Part shown: one piece after another, positions 26,581-34,440 of the stretch
Numbering within the stretch: position 1 is the stretch's first letter
Layout: each line of letters starts with the position of its first letter
Position numbers and translations under genes: made by a program
Notes under the pieces: model-generated
What the model saw: the letters and a program-made list of their open reading frames with translations, nothing else
Database searches by the model: none
Told to the model about the DNA's origin: nothing
From: Epibacterium sp. Ofav1-8
Lineage (GTDB): Bacteria > Pseudomonadota > Alphaproteobacteria > Rhodobacterales > Rhodobacteraceae
Length of the DNA stretch: 64,000 bases
Direction: 5' to 3'
Assembly: GCF_022348185.1 (NCBI RefSeq)
Contig: NZ_JAKRFD010000014.1
Span: forward strand, 1-64,000

Positions 26581-27292
26581 TGCCACCTCATCCCCGCTCG
26601 TGACCATCCTCGATGACGAGCCCGAGATCCGCCAGCTGCTGACCGAGACACTGGAAGATGCGGGCTATCGCACGCAAAGCTTTTCTCGCGCTCGCGATTT
26701 CGAGGCGGCGCTCAAACGGGTGACGCCGGATGTCTGTCTGGTGGATCTGTCACTGCCCGACACCGACGGGCTGGCGCTGGTTCATCGGCTGGCGCTGGAA
26801 CAGGGCGCCAGCGTCATCATCATATCGGGCCGGGCGCAGGTGCAGGATCGGGTGACAGGGTTGGAGCTGGGGGCGGATGATTACATCACCAAGCCATTTG
26901 ATCCCGCCGAGGTCGTCGCGCGCATCCGGGTGCGCCTGCGCGACACGCCGCGTGGTGGTCAAACGCCATCCGGGGATCGCGCACAATTCTCAGGCTGGAC
27001 CGCACATTTCGACCGCTACGCGCTTGAGGATGAGAACGGAGGCGAGACCGCCTTTTCCCACGCCGAAGGCGAGGTGCTACGTCTGTTTCTGGAAAGCCCA
27101 AAGCGGCTGATCTCGCGCGCACAGATGATGGAACGCCTGGGCGGAGGCGCGGGCGACAGTTTCGACCGCGCCATGGATGTGCGGGTCTCGCGCCTGCGCA
27201 CAAAATTGCGCGAGGACCCCAAGAACCCGCGCCTCATCAAAACCATCTATGGCGCAGGCTATATTTTCCTGGGCGATGTCAGCTGGAGCTGA
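26573..27292 (+). CDS. OmpR-type response regulator
   Basis: A 239-residue two-domain regulator. The receiver has the acidic pocket ILDDEPE, phospho-acceptor Asp58 (CLVDLSLPD) and conserved Lys in YITKPFDP. The winged-helix C-terminal domain has RAQMMERLGG, DVRVSRLRTKL and IKTIYGAGYIF. Its start overlaps the kinase gene, so the two are coupled. The likely target is the divergent operon beginning at 24426, via the repeats between them. Confidence 0.93.
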   Translation: MRDATSSPLVTILDDEPEIRQLLTETLEDAGYRTQSFSRARDFEAALKRVTPDVCLVDLSLPDTDGLALVHRLALEQGASVIIISGRAQVQDRVTGLELGADDYITKPFDPAEVVARIRVRLRDTPRGGQTPSGDRAQFSGWTAHFDRYALEDENGGETAFSHAEGEVLRLFLESPKRLISRAQMMERLGGGAGDSFDRAMDVRVSRLRTKLREDPKNPRLIKTIYGAGYIFLGDVSWS

Positions 27293-27326
27293 TCGTTTAA
27301 ACCGGACACGGATACCCTGGTCGCGA

Positions 27327-27497
27327 CGGGGGCGCTCCCGCCCCTGCAGGTGCCTTGCCTGCGGCAAAACCCCTTGGCAGCGTTGGGCCGAGCGCTTGCC
27401 CTGCCGGGCAAGCGGTCACGCCGCGCCGCAGGCGCGGCGCCGGGCCCAACGGGAGCGGAGGAGATTTCTCCTCCGGCGACGGGCGGGAGGGCCCCCG
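27327..27497. repeat. Inverted-repeat-bounded, hairpin-rich element
   Basis: The ends CGGGGGCGCTCCCGCCC (27327-27343) and GGGCGGGAGGGCCCCCG (27481-27497) are inverted copies matching at 16 of 17 positions. Inside are the hairpins GCTTGCC/GGGCAAGC-type (about 27393-27413), GCGCCGC/GCGGCGC (about 27424-27440) and the core repeat shared with 47661-47716. There is no transposase; the layout resembles a small non-autonomous or REP-like element. Confidence 0.55.
27436..27489 (+). repeat. Dispersed palindromic repeat, copy 1
   Basis: The two arms GGGCCCAACGGGAGCGGA and TCCGGCGACGGGCGGGAG flank a central hairpin (GGAGA/TCTCC). Both arms recur exactly, in inverted orientation, at 47661-47716, where the centre differs but still pairs. 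Confidence 0.75.
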
Positions 27498-27535
27498 CCT
27501 CTTGCAGCGGTGATTCGGGTGGCGTAAAAAGAGCT

Positions 27536-27763
27536 ATGGCCACCTGTCTGCTCTATCGCCACGCTGAAACCCGCCCTGCCCGGTTCTATCGGATCGAACT
27601 GGCAATGAACCTCTTTGACGAGGTCTCGCTCTTGCGGGAGTGGGGCATCAAAGGGGGCAAGGGGTGCTCAACGATCAACATCTTCGGCAATCTGCGCGAG
27701 GCCTCGGTCGCGGCAGATCGCCATCGTCACCGGATGTTGAAACGCGGCTACGACCGCGCCTGA
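27536..27763 (+). CDS. WGR-domain small protein
   Basis: A 75-residue protein consisting of a single WGR-like domain (FYRIELAMNLFDEVSLLREW, then GIKGGKGC and a basic helix). In larger proteins this domain occurs in PARPs and DNA-binding factors; stand-alone short forms are common in Rhodobacteraceae and have no known role. It follows the hairpin-rich repeat element. The ribosome site is weak. Confidence 0.75.
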   Translation: MATCLLYRHAETRPARFYRIELAMNLFDEVSLLREWGIKGGKGCSTINIFGNLREASVAADRHRHRMLKRGYDRA

Positions 27764-27890
27764 GTACGACAGCTCCGACTGCCTGCATCCGGCGCATCGC
27801 TCACCGCGCGCTCACACCCAATGCAGTTTGACCCTTTTAACCCGGACGCCCCTCCCCTAGTAGTTCTGCAAAAGGATCGAAGGGGCGCGC

Positions 27891-28547
27891 ATGTCAGAGA
27901 TAACGCTGGTCCGCCACGGCCAGGCCAATACCGGGGCACGGGACGAAGCCAGCTACGACAAGCTGAGCGCCCTTGGTCATCAGCAGGCCCAATGGCTGGG
28001 TAACTATCTGCGCAACTGCAAGGACCACTACGCCCGCATCTATTGCGGCACCCTGACCCGGCACGAAGAAACCGCCCGCGCCATGGGCTTTGATGCGGGG
28101 CAATTGATCCGCGACCCCCGCCTCAACGAGATGGAATATTTCACCCTCGCACAGAGGATGGAAGCCCAGCACGGCCTGCCGATCCCGCAAGAACGTGAAG
28201 GATTTGTCGCCCATCTCCCACAGGTTTTTGCCGCGTGGGAGGCCGACAAGATCGGCGCGCCGCCAGAAAGCTGGCGCGACTTTGAATCCCGGACCAAAGC
28301 CGCACTCGCGGAGATCGCAGACGGTGAAGGCCCTGCATTGGTGGTCACATCAGGCGGGCTGATCTCCATGGTGATGCGTCAGTGTCTGGGGCTCGATACG
28401 GCCGCAACCGCGCGTATGGCGCTGGCGATCATGAACACCTCGCTGCACCGTTTGCACAATATCGGCGGGACCTATGCGCCGGTTCTCTTTAATGCGGTGC
28501 CGCATCTGGAAGAGCCGGACCGGCAATACGCGCGCACCCACCTCTGA
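27891..28547 (+). CDS. Histidine phosphatase superfamily protein
   Basis: A 218-residue phosphoglycerate-mutase-like phosphatase. The catalytic RHG is at residues 8-10 (TLVRHGQ), the second-histidine region is TSGGLISMV rather than the usual GHG, and RLNEMEYF carries the acidic residue. The lack of an obvious second His at SGG is worth noting. The substrate is unknown. It starts a run of four same-strand genes with gaps of about 10-30 bp leading into the saccharopine dehydrogenases. Confidence 0.87.
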   Translation: MSEITLVRHGQANTGARDEASYDKLSALGHQQAQWLGNYLRNCKDHYARIYCGTLTRHEETARAMGFDAGQLIRDPRLNEMEYFTLAQRMEAQHGLPIPQEREGFVAHLPQVFAAWEADKIGAPPESWRDFESRTKAALAEIADGEGPALVVTSGGLISMVMRQCLGLDTAATARMALAIMNTSLHRLHNIGGTYAPVLFNAVPHLEEPDRQYARTHL

Positions 28548-28568
28548 GATCCCGCACAGGAGACAGCC

Positions 28569-29183
28569 ATGCAACTTTACTACGCGCCCCACACCATCTC
28601 CATTGCGGTCGCCATCGCGCTCGAAGAGGCCGGCCTCACCTATGAGGCCATCAAGATCGATTTTGCCGAAAAACAGCAAACAACCAAAGCCTATCATCAG
28701 ATCAACCCGAAGGGCCGCGTGCCGGCATTGGTGGTCGATGGCGGCATCCTCACAGAGACCGGTGCGCTGTTGGAGTATATTGCCGATCTGGCGCCTGATG
28801 CGGGGCTGCGCCCCACCGATCCGGTCCTGATGGCCCGCATGCGCGAGGTGATGTTCTATCTTGCCTCCACCATGCATGTGAACCACGCCCACAAAATGCG
28901 GGGCCACCGCTGGGCCTCCAATCCGGCGTCATTCAAGGACATGAAACGCAAGGCGCCCGAAACCATGGCCGCCTCCTGCGACTACATCTGCAACCACGGC
29001 CTGCGCGGCCCATTTGTGCTCGGGGAAACGCTCAGCCTCGCGGATTGTTACCTCTACGTGGTCTGCACCTGGCTCGAGGGGGATGGCGTCAAGGTTGATC
29101 GCTTTCCCAAGATCAGAGCCTTTATGGACGCGATGGAAGCCCGCGACAGCGTCAAGACTGTACGCGCCAAAGATATGCTTTGA
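28569..29183 (+). CDS. Glutathione S-transferase family protein
   Basis: A 204-residue protein with a thioredoxin-like N-terminal domain (QLYYAPHTISIAVAIALEEA; the KGRVPALVVDGG and TETGALLEYIAD segments bind glutathione) and a helical C-terminal domain. It resembles bacterial beta-class GSTs. AGGAG precedes the start. Its place directly before the lysine-degradation pair is conserved-looking, but I cannot assign a substrate. Confidence 0.9.
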   Translation: MQLYYAPHTISIAVAIALEEAGLTYEAIKIDFAEKQQTTKAYHQINPKGRVPALVVDGGILTETGALLEYIADLAPDAGLRPTDPVLMARMREVMFYLASTMHVNHAHKMRGHRWASNPASFKDMKRKAPETMAASCDYICNHGLRGPFVLGETLSLADCYLYVVCTWLEGDGVKVDRFPKIRAFMDAMEARDSVKTVRAKDML

Positions 29184-29194
29184 AGGACAAGACT

Positions 29195-30247
29195 ATGACA
29201 CATCTCTGGGTCCGGGCCGAGCAACGCCCGAACGAGGATCGCGTGGGCCTGACGCCTGCGGGGGCAAAGGCCCTGTTGGACGCAGGCATTCGCGTCACCG
29301 TCGAAAAGAGCCGCAGCCGCGCCATCCCGCTGCAAGGCTACATCGACGCAGGCTGCGAGATTGCGGCAGAAAACTCCTGGCCCGACGCGCCGCGCGACGC
29401 GATCATCTTTGGCCTGAAAGAACTGCCCGAGGACGGCACCCCCCTGCCCCATCGCCACATCATGTTCGGCCATGCCTTCAAGGGCCAGCACTCCGGCAAG
29501 GAGCTTTTGCGACGGTTCCGCGAGGGTGGCGGGACGCTGTATGATCTGGAATATCTTGTGGACGAAACCGGACGCCGGGTTGCCGCCTTTGGCTATTGGG
29601 CGGGTTATGCGGGGGCTGCCGTGACACTCAAGGCCTGGGCTGCGCAACAACGCGGTGAAGTCTGTGGCCCGGTTGGTGTCTACAAAGACAAGGACGCTCT
29701 GCTCTCTGATCTGGGAGAGGAGCTGGATGCATCCGGCGCTGAGCGTCCCACCGCCATTGTCATCGGCGCCCTGGGGCGCGTGGGCACCGGCGCGGCGGAC
29801 CTCTGCGAGGCGATGGGCGTCACAGTCACCAAATGGGATATGAAAGAGACCGCCAGCGGCGGGCCGTTTCCCGAGATCCTGAACCACGATCTGTTCCTGA
29901 ACTGCATCTTTGCCCGCCCCGGCACACCCGTTTTTGTGCCGCAAGACGCGCTTCAGGCCGACCGCAAACTGACCGCAATTGGCGATGTGGCCTGCGACCC
30001 CGACAGCGACTACAATCCGGTTCCGGTCTACTCCCGTGCCACCACGTGGGACGCACCTGTGCTGCGTGTTGCCAACGCCCCGGTGCTGGATGTGATGGCC
30101 ATCGACAACCTGCCCTCGATGCTGCCCGCCGAGAGCTCCGAGGATTATGCAGACCAGCTGCTGGCCAGCCTCTTGACCCTGTCCGATCTGGATGCGGGTG
30201 TCTGGAGCCGGGCCAAGGCAGTCTTTGACGAACATGTGGCGGGCTAA
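29195..30247 (+). CDS. Saccharopine dehydrogenase, lysine-forming side (LYS1/LKR-like)
   Basis: A 350-residue protein of the alanine dehydrogenase/transhydrogenase fold. The N-terminal WVRAEQRPNEDRVGLTP is characteristic of the LYS1-type enzyme, which interconverts lysine plus 2-oxoglutarate and saccharopine. A Rossmann stretch follows (AIVIGALGRVGTGAADLCEA). The ATG at 29195 follows AAGGA. With the next gene it makes a two-protein version of the bifunctional LKR/SDH of animals and plants, probably for lysine catabolism. Confidence 0.88.
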   Translation: MTHLWVRAEQRPNEDRVGLTPAGAKALLDAGIRVTVEKSRSRAIPLQGYIDAGCEIAAENSWPDAPRDAIIFGLKELPEDGTPLPHRHIMFGHAFKGQHSGKELLRRFREGGGTLYDLEYLVDETGRRVAAFGYWAGYAGAAVTLKAWAAQQRGEVCGPVGVYKDKDALLSDLGEELDASGAERPTAIVIGALGRVGTGAADLCEAMGVTVTKWDMKETASGGPFPEILNHDLFLNCIFARPGTPVFVPQDALQADRKLTAIGDVACDPDSDYNPVPVYSRATTWDAPVLRVANAPVLDVMAIDNLPSMLPAESSEDYADQLLASLLTLSDLDAGVWSRAKAVFDEHVAG

Positions 30248-30276
30248 CCAGCCTGCCCGGACGAAGGAGAACAACT

Positions 30277-31419
30277 ATGACTATTCACTGGTGCGGCACT
30301 GGCCTCTCCGCCATCCCCGGCCTGCGTCGCCTGCTCGAAGCGGGTCACGACGTGGCCGTCTGGAACCGCACACCGGAAAAAGCCGCCGAGGCCGTTGGCG
30401 ACCTCACCACCAACATCCACAAGTTTTCCATCGCGCGTCTGTCGGAACTCCTCAGCCCCGCTGACGTGGTGGTCTCGATGCTGCCCGGCGACTGGCATGT
30501 CGAACTGGCAGAGCTCGCCATCAACAATGGCGCGCATTTTGTGTCCTCCTCCTATATCTCGCCAGAGATGCGGGCGCTGGATCAGAAAGCCAAGGACGCA
30601 GGCGTCGCGCTGGTCAATGAGGTCGGGCTTGATCCGGGCATTGATCACCTGATGGCACATGCCCTGGTCGCCGAATATGCGGAATCTCCCGCCTTCGACC
30701 CCGACAATGAGATCAGCTTTCTGTCTTATTGCGGCGGCATCCCCAAAACACCGAACCCTTTCCGCTACAAGTTCAGCTGGTCGCCACTGGGCGTGCTCAA
30801 GGCACTGCGGTCCCCCTCCCGCTCGATCCGCGATTTTGAGGTCCTGGACGTGGCACGCCCTTGGGATGCAATCTCCACCTATGACGCGCCTCTGGCCACG
30901 CCAGAGAGCTTTGAGGTCTATCCCAACCGCGACAGCCTGCCCTTCATGGCGCAATACCACTTCGACAAGGACTGGAAGGTCAAAACCTTCGTGCGCGGCA
31001 CGCTGCGTCTGGATGGCTGGACCAAGGCCTGGGCGGATGTCTTCAAAGAGGTTGAGACGCTTGAAGGCCCCGAAGGCGATGCCCGGCTCAAGGAAATGTC
31101 CGACCAGTTCTGGGATGAGAACGCCTATGACGAGGGCGAGCCGGACCGCGTGGTGCTCTGCGTGGACCTCAAGGCGGAAAAAGACGGCCAGACCAAATGG
31201 CATAAGACCTATGTGATGGACGCATGGGGCGACGAGCGCGGCAGCGCCATGGCGCGTCTGGTGTCCTATCCGGTGTCCTTCGCGATCGAGGCCGCGATGA
31301 ACGGCAAGATCGCCCCCGGCGTCAGCGCCGCGCCGAGTGATCCGGCGCTTGTGGACAGCTGGATGGGGCGCATCGGCGCGCTGGCCCAGCACCTTCAGGT
31401 GGTGTCACACCGCTCCTGA
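30277..31419 (+). CDS. Saccharopine dehydrogenase, glutamate-forming (LYS9/SDH-like)
   Basis: A 380-residue protein with an N-terminal Rossmann fold (HWCGTGLSAIPGLRRLLEAG) and the saccharopine-dehydrogenase C-terminal domain. VNEVGLDPGIDHLMAH is the hallmark motif of the glutamate-forming enzyme, which splits saccharopine into glutamate and 2-aminoadipate semialdehyde. It lies 29 bp after the LYS1-like gene with AAGGAG before the ATG, and is followed by a terminator. An aldehyde dehydrogenase for the semialdehyde is not adjacent. Confidence 0.9.
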   Translation: MTIHWCGTGLSAIPGLRRLLEAGHDVAVWNRTPEKAAEAVGDLTTNIHKFSIARLSELLSPADVVVSMLPGDWHVELAELAINNGAHFVSSSYISPEMRALDQKAKDAGVALVNEVGLDPGIDHLMAHALVAEYAESPAFDPDNEISFLSYCGGIPKTPNPFRYKFSWSPLGVLKALRSPSRSIRDFEVLDVARPWDAISTYDAPLATPESFEVYPNRDSLPFMAQYHFDKDWKVKTFVRGTLRLDGWTKAWADVFKEVETLEGPEGDARLKEMSDQFWDENAYDEGEPDRVVLCVDLKAEKDGQTKWHKTYVMDAWGDERGSAMARLVSYPVSFAIEAAMNGKIAPGVSAAPSDPALVDSWMGRIGALAQHLQVVSHRS

Positions 31420-31437
31420 GATCGGTGAGATAAAAAG

Positions 31438-31470
31438 AGCCCCGTCAGAGAAATCTGGCGGGGCTTTCTT
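31438..31470 (+). terminator. Rho-independent terminator of the saccharopine operon
   Basis: AGCCCCGTCAGA (31438-31449), loop GAAA, TCTGGCGGGGCT (31454-31465), followed by TTCTT. The preceding A run could let it also serve the minus-strand gene ending at 31478. Confidence 0.9.
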
Positions 31471-31477
31471 ATGTTAG

Positions 31478-31801
31478 TTACCGCCCCATGACATCCTCGG
31501 CGGCGGCTGTCACATCAACGCCCAGCGCTTCCAATCCCGCCTCGATGTCGTAGGCAAGGTTCGGGGTCGCGAGGAGATAATCCTCGGTTGGCGTGGTTTT
31601 CTCGGCGCGCGCCGTGGCCACCGCCTGACCAAACTCCTCCGCCTCAAATACACCGCGCCCCACCCAGACCAGAGCCACAAGCTCCGCCTGCTCGTCCTCG
31701 TTCATATCGGCAATGAAGGCGCGCAGCTCAGGTTCCGCACGCTCGATTTCGCGCGCCATCAGCGCGACCTGTTCCGCCTTGTTGCTTGCAATCTCGACCA
31801 T
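31478..31801 (-). CDS. DUF3775 domain protein
   Basis: A 107-residue acidic protein matching the DUF3775 type, with a conserved centre (FIADMNEDEQAELVALVWVG) and a C-terminal part reading LATPNLAYDIEAGLEALG. No membrane segment or signal is visible. Function unknown. It is 79 bp upstream of the cyclase stop on the same strand. Confidence 0.8.
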   Translation of the reverse strand: MVEIASNKAEQVALMAREIERAEPELRAFIADMNEDEQAELVALVWVGRGVFEAEEFGQAVATARAEKTTPTEDYLLATPNLAYDIEAGLEALGVDVTAAAEDVMGR

Positions 31802-31880
31802 CCTGCGCGTCCTTCCATGAAGCTATCGGGTGCTGCAACAGTGACACCCATGGCAGGCCGCGACCTTGATCTACAGCAAA

Positions 31881-33197
31881 TCAGGCCATACCGGCCTCAC
31901 GCATGCGCGCCTGACGTCCAAAGAGGGCAAGCGGCTGGCTGCGCCCGCGCAAGGGCGCCGGTTCCAGCGCAATCCAGCCCTCGCGCGCGGGCTCCGCTGC
32001 CGCCTCAAGCACCGCGCCCGATACGATGATCTCCATCTCACAGGTCTTGGTCATCTGCTCCAGCCGCGCCGCGATGTTCACCGTGTCGCCAAGGGCGGTG
32101 TACTCCAGCCGGTCCTCATCACCGACCACGCCGGAAAACACCTCACCCCAATGCAGCCCGATCCCCACATGCACGGCGCTGCGTCCGTCTTGCAGCCGCG
32201 CATCGGACCAATCGTGCATTTCATCCGAGAGACGCCGCGCGCAGTTCAATGCCCGGTCCGGTGCGCCCTCGCCGTCAAACAACAACATCGCACCATCCCC
32301 GATGAACTTGTCCACCATGCCACCGGTCTCGCGCGCGGCGCGCTGGACGCGTGTACGGTACTCCGTGACAAAGGCGCCAACCTCCGCCGGATCGCGCCCT
32401 TCGGCCCAGGAGGTAAAGCCGCGAATGTCCACGAACATCACCCCCATGTCCTGCCGCTGTTCCTGACGCATGTCGTCCAGGTTCTCGCCCTGCACCCGAT
32501 CTGCCAGCCGTGCTGGCAAATAGCGCGTCAGCAGCAGGCGTTTCTCCGTCTCGATCAGCGCGCGATGCAACAGATCCCGCAGCGCCGCCGCGGCCACCAC
32601 CAGAACCACACCCGCCAGCAGGATCATCGTCAGCCGCACGATATTGGGCGGCACCGACACCAGGTGTTTCACCCGATCGGCGATATCGGGCGAGACCGTC
32701 ACCTCGCTGACAAAGCTCAGATAGCCCAGCCCGCCGACGATCAGGGCCACGCAATAGGCCTGAAGGTAGGGATTGAACCGCAGCACCGCAAAGGCCAGCA
32801 CCACCGGCACCAGCCATGTAGGTGGCAACAGGAATGTCAGCGCTCCGGGCATGGAGACATTCTCCAGCCCCACCCAGGCATTCACCAGCATGAACAGGCA
32901 ATCGAGCGTCACAACCGGCCAGACCATCCAGCGGCGAAACCGTCCGCTGCGGGCCAGCCACAGGCTGAACACCCCGAGGGCCAGATACAAGACCATCGAC
33001 AGGACCGCAAAGATCCACTGCCTGCGCAGGAAATCGGCGATTTCCTCCGGGGGTTCCCCGACCGCAAGGAAGAACACCACCATCAAGCCCAGCGCCACAA
33101 AGATCCGCAGGATCGAAACGACCTTTTCCGCCCGCAGTTCCGCTTCGCGCAGCAGCGCCGCATCCGGCGCTATCCGGCGACGTGGCAGCCGCATCAT
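31881..33197 (-). CDS. Class III adenylate/guanylate cyclase with membrane domain
   Basis: A 438-residue protein with about six transmembrane segments in the N-terminal half and a C-terminal class III cyclase domain. The metal-binding aspartates are seen in FVDIRGFTSW and FIGDGAMLLF, and the substrate and transition-state region is YTALGDTVNIAARLE. All catalytic elements look intact, so it should be active. It is the last gene of mutL-rmuC-cyclase and overlaps rmuC by 4 bp (ATGA), so its translation is tied to a DNA repair gene. Confidence 0.92.
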   Translation of the reverse strand: MMRLPRRRIAPDAALLREAELRAEKVVSILRIFVALGLMVVFFLAVGEPPEEIADFLRRQWIFAVLSMVLYLALGVFSLWLARSGRFRRWMVWPVVTLDCLFMLVNAWVGLENVSMPGALTFLLPPTWLVPVVLAFAVLRFNPYLQAYCVALIVGGLGYLSFVSEVTVSPDIADRVKHLVSVPPNIVRLTMILLAGVVLVVAAAALRDLLHRALIETEKRLLLTRYLPARLADRVQGENLDDMRQEQRQDMGVMFVDIRGFTSWAEGRDPAEVGAFVTEYRTRVQRAARETGGMVDKFIGDGAMLLFDGEGAPDRALNCARRLSDEMHDWSDARLQDGRSAVHVGIGLHWGEVFSGVVGDEDRLEYTALGDTVNIAARLEQMTKTCEMEIIVSGAVLEAAAEPAREGWIALEPAPLRGRSQPLALFGRQARMREAGMA

Positions 33198-34429
33198 TCG
33201 CCCGGGCGCTCCAGCGCCACCACCTGCGACACGCTCTCGGGGTTCAGCTCTTCAAAGTCAAAGTTGTCGAGCCGCTGCGCCCGCCGCCCGGCCTTGTCGG
33301 CGCTGATCTTGATGTCGGCGATATCCTTCTGCGCCTGGTTGAAATGCCGGTCGAGATTGCCGACCCGGTCGCCGAGGCGCTCCACATCCTTGTGCAGCAG
33401 GCCCAGTTCCTTGCGGATCGCGCCGGCCTGTTCGCGCATGCGTGCGTCTTTCAGGATCGCACGCATGGTGTTGAGGGTCGCCATGCAGGTGGTGGGCGAC
33501 ACGATCCAGACCTTGAGCGAGAACCCCTCGCGCACCACGTCGGAGAAATTCGCGTGCAATTCCGCATAGACCGCCTCGGACGGCAGGAACAGCAGCGCCC
33601 CGTCGGCGGTTTCGCCATCCAGGATGTATTTCTCCGAGATGTCCCGGATATGCTTGCGCAGCGCGCCCTTCAGAAGCCGCGCCGCCTGCGCCCGCTCCTC
33701 CTGCGTCTCGGCATTGCGCAGCGCCTCATAGGGTTCCAACGGGAACTTGCTGTCGATCACGATCGGTCCCGGCGGGTTGGGCAGATGGATCAGGCAGTCC
33801 GCCCGCTTGCCGTTCGACAGCGTGTACTGAAACGCATAGGCATCGCTGGGAAGCGCCTTTGACACGATGTCATTGAGCTGGATTTCTCCGAACGCCCCGC
33901 GGGTCTGCTTGTTCGACAGGATGTCCTGCAACGACAACACATCGCCTGACAGTTTGGTGATATTGTCCTGCGCCTTGTCGATCACCGCGAGCCGTTCCTG
34001 CAATTGCGTCAGCGAGGTGGCGGTGCGCTTGGCGTTGCCGTGCAGGCTCTCGGTCATGCGCTCCTGCATATCGGTCATGGCGCGGGCTTGTTTCATGGCA
34101 TTCTCGGCCAGCCGGTCGTTCATGCGCTGCTGCACGTCGCCCAGCCGGGCCTCCATGGTCTGAAGGATCTGCAACTGGGCATTGGCCTGGGTATCCGACA
34201 CGGTCTGCAAATTGCCGCGCAGCGCCTCCTGCCCGGAGGACAACTGCTGCGCCACCTGTCCAAGCGTGCTCATCTGCTGGGTCAGCGGCTCGATGGCGCG
34301 CGCCGCCCGTGCGGAATTGCGCATCGACTGGATCAATAGAACAAACAGCAGGACCACCCCCACGGCAGCCCCGAGCAGGATCATTCCCAGCGAGTCCATA
34401 TTGGCGATGGCGGAGTCCATGCCTTGCAT
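33194..34429 (-). CDS. rmuC: RmuC family DNA recombination protein
   Basis: A 411-residue protein with one N-terminal membrane anchor (about 12-32), a long coiled coil (about 40-165) and the RmuC nuclease-like domain (FGEIQLNDIVSKALP, IVIDSKFPLEPYEAL, with the Asp and Lys of a restriction-like fold). RmuC limits inversions at short inverted repeats in E. coli. It starts 11 bp after mutL. Confidence 0.93.
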   Translation of the reverse strand: MQGMDSAIANMDSLGMILLGAAVGVVLLFVLLIQSMRNSARAARAIEPLTQQMSTLGQVAQQLSSGQEALRGNLQTVSDTQANAQLQILQTMEARLGDVQQRMNDRLAENAMKQARAMTDMQERMTESLHGNAKRTATSLTQLQERLAVIDKAQDNITKLSGDVLSLQDILSNKQTRGAFGEIQLNDIVSKALPSDAYAFQYTLSNGKRADCLIHLPNPPGPIVIDSKFPLEPYEALRNAETQEERAQAARLLKGALRKHIRDISEKYILDGETADGALLFLPSEAVYAELHANFSDVVREGFSLKVWIVSPTTCMATLNTMRAILKDARMREQAGAIRKELGLLHKDVERLGDRVGNLDRHFNQAQKDIADIKISADKAGRRAQRLDNFDFEELNPESVSQVVALERPGE

Positions 34430-34440
34430 CAGATATTCCT

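Larger units (their letters stand above)
27293..27535. other. Repeat-filled intergenic region
   Basis: Almost all of this interval is occupied by the inverted-repeat element at 27327-27497, listed separately. No gene is supported before the WGR protein. Confidence 0.6.

Noticed and set aside
31866-33569. A 567-codon plus-strand frame opposite the cyclase and rmuC genes
   Set aside because: Low-complexity Gln/His/Arg sequence, no ribosome site, and complete overlap with two well-supported genes.
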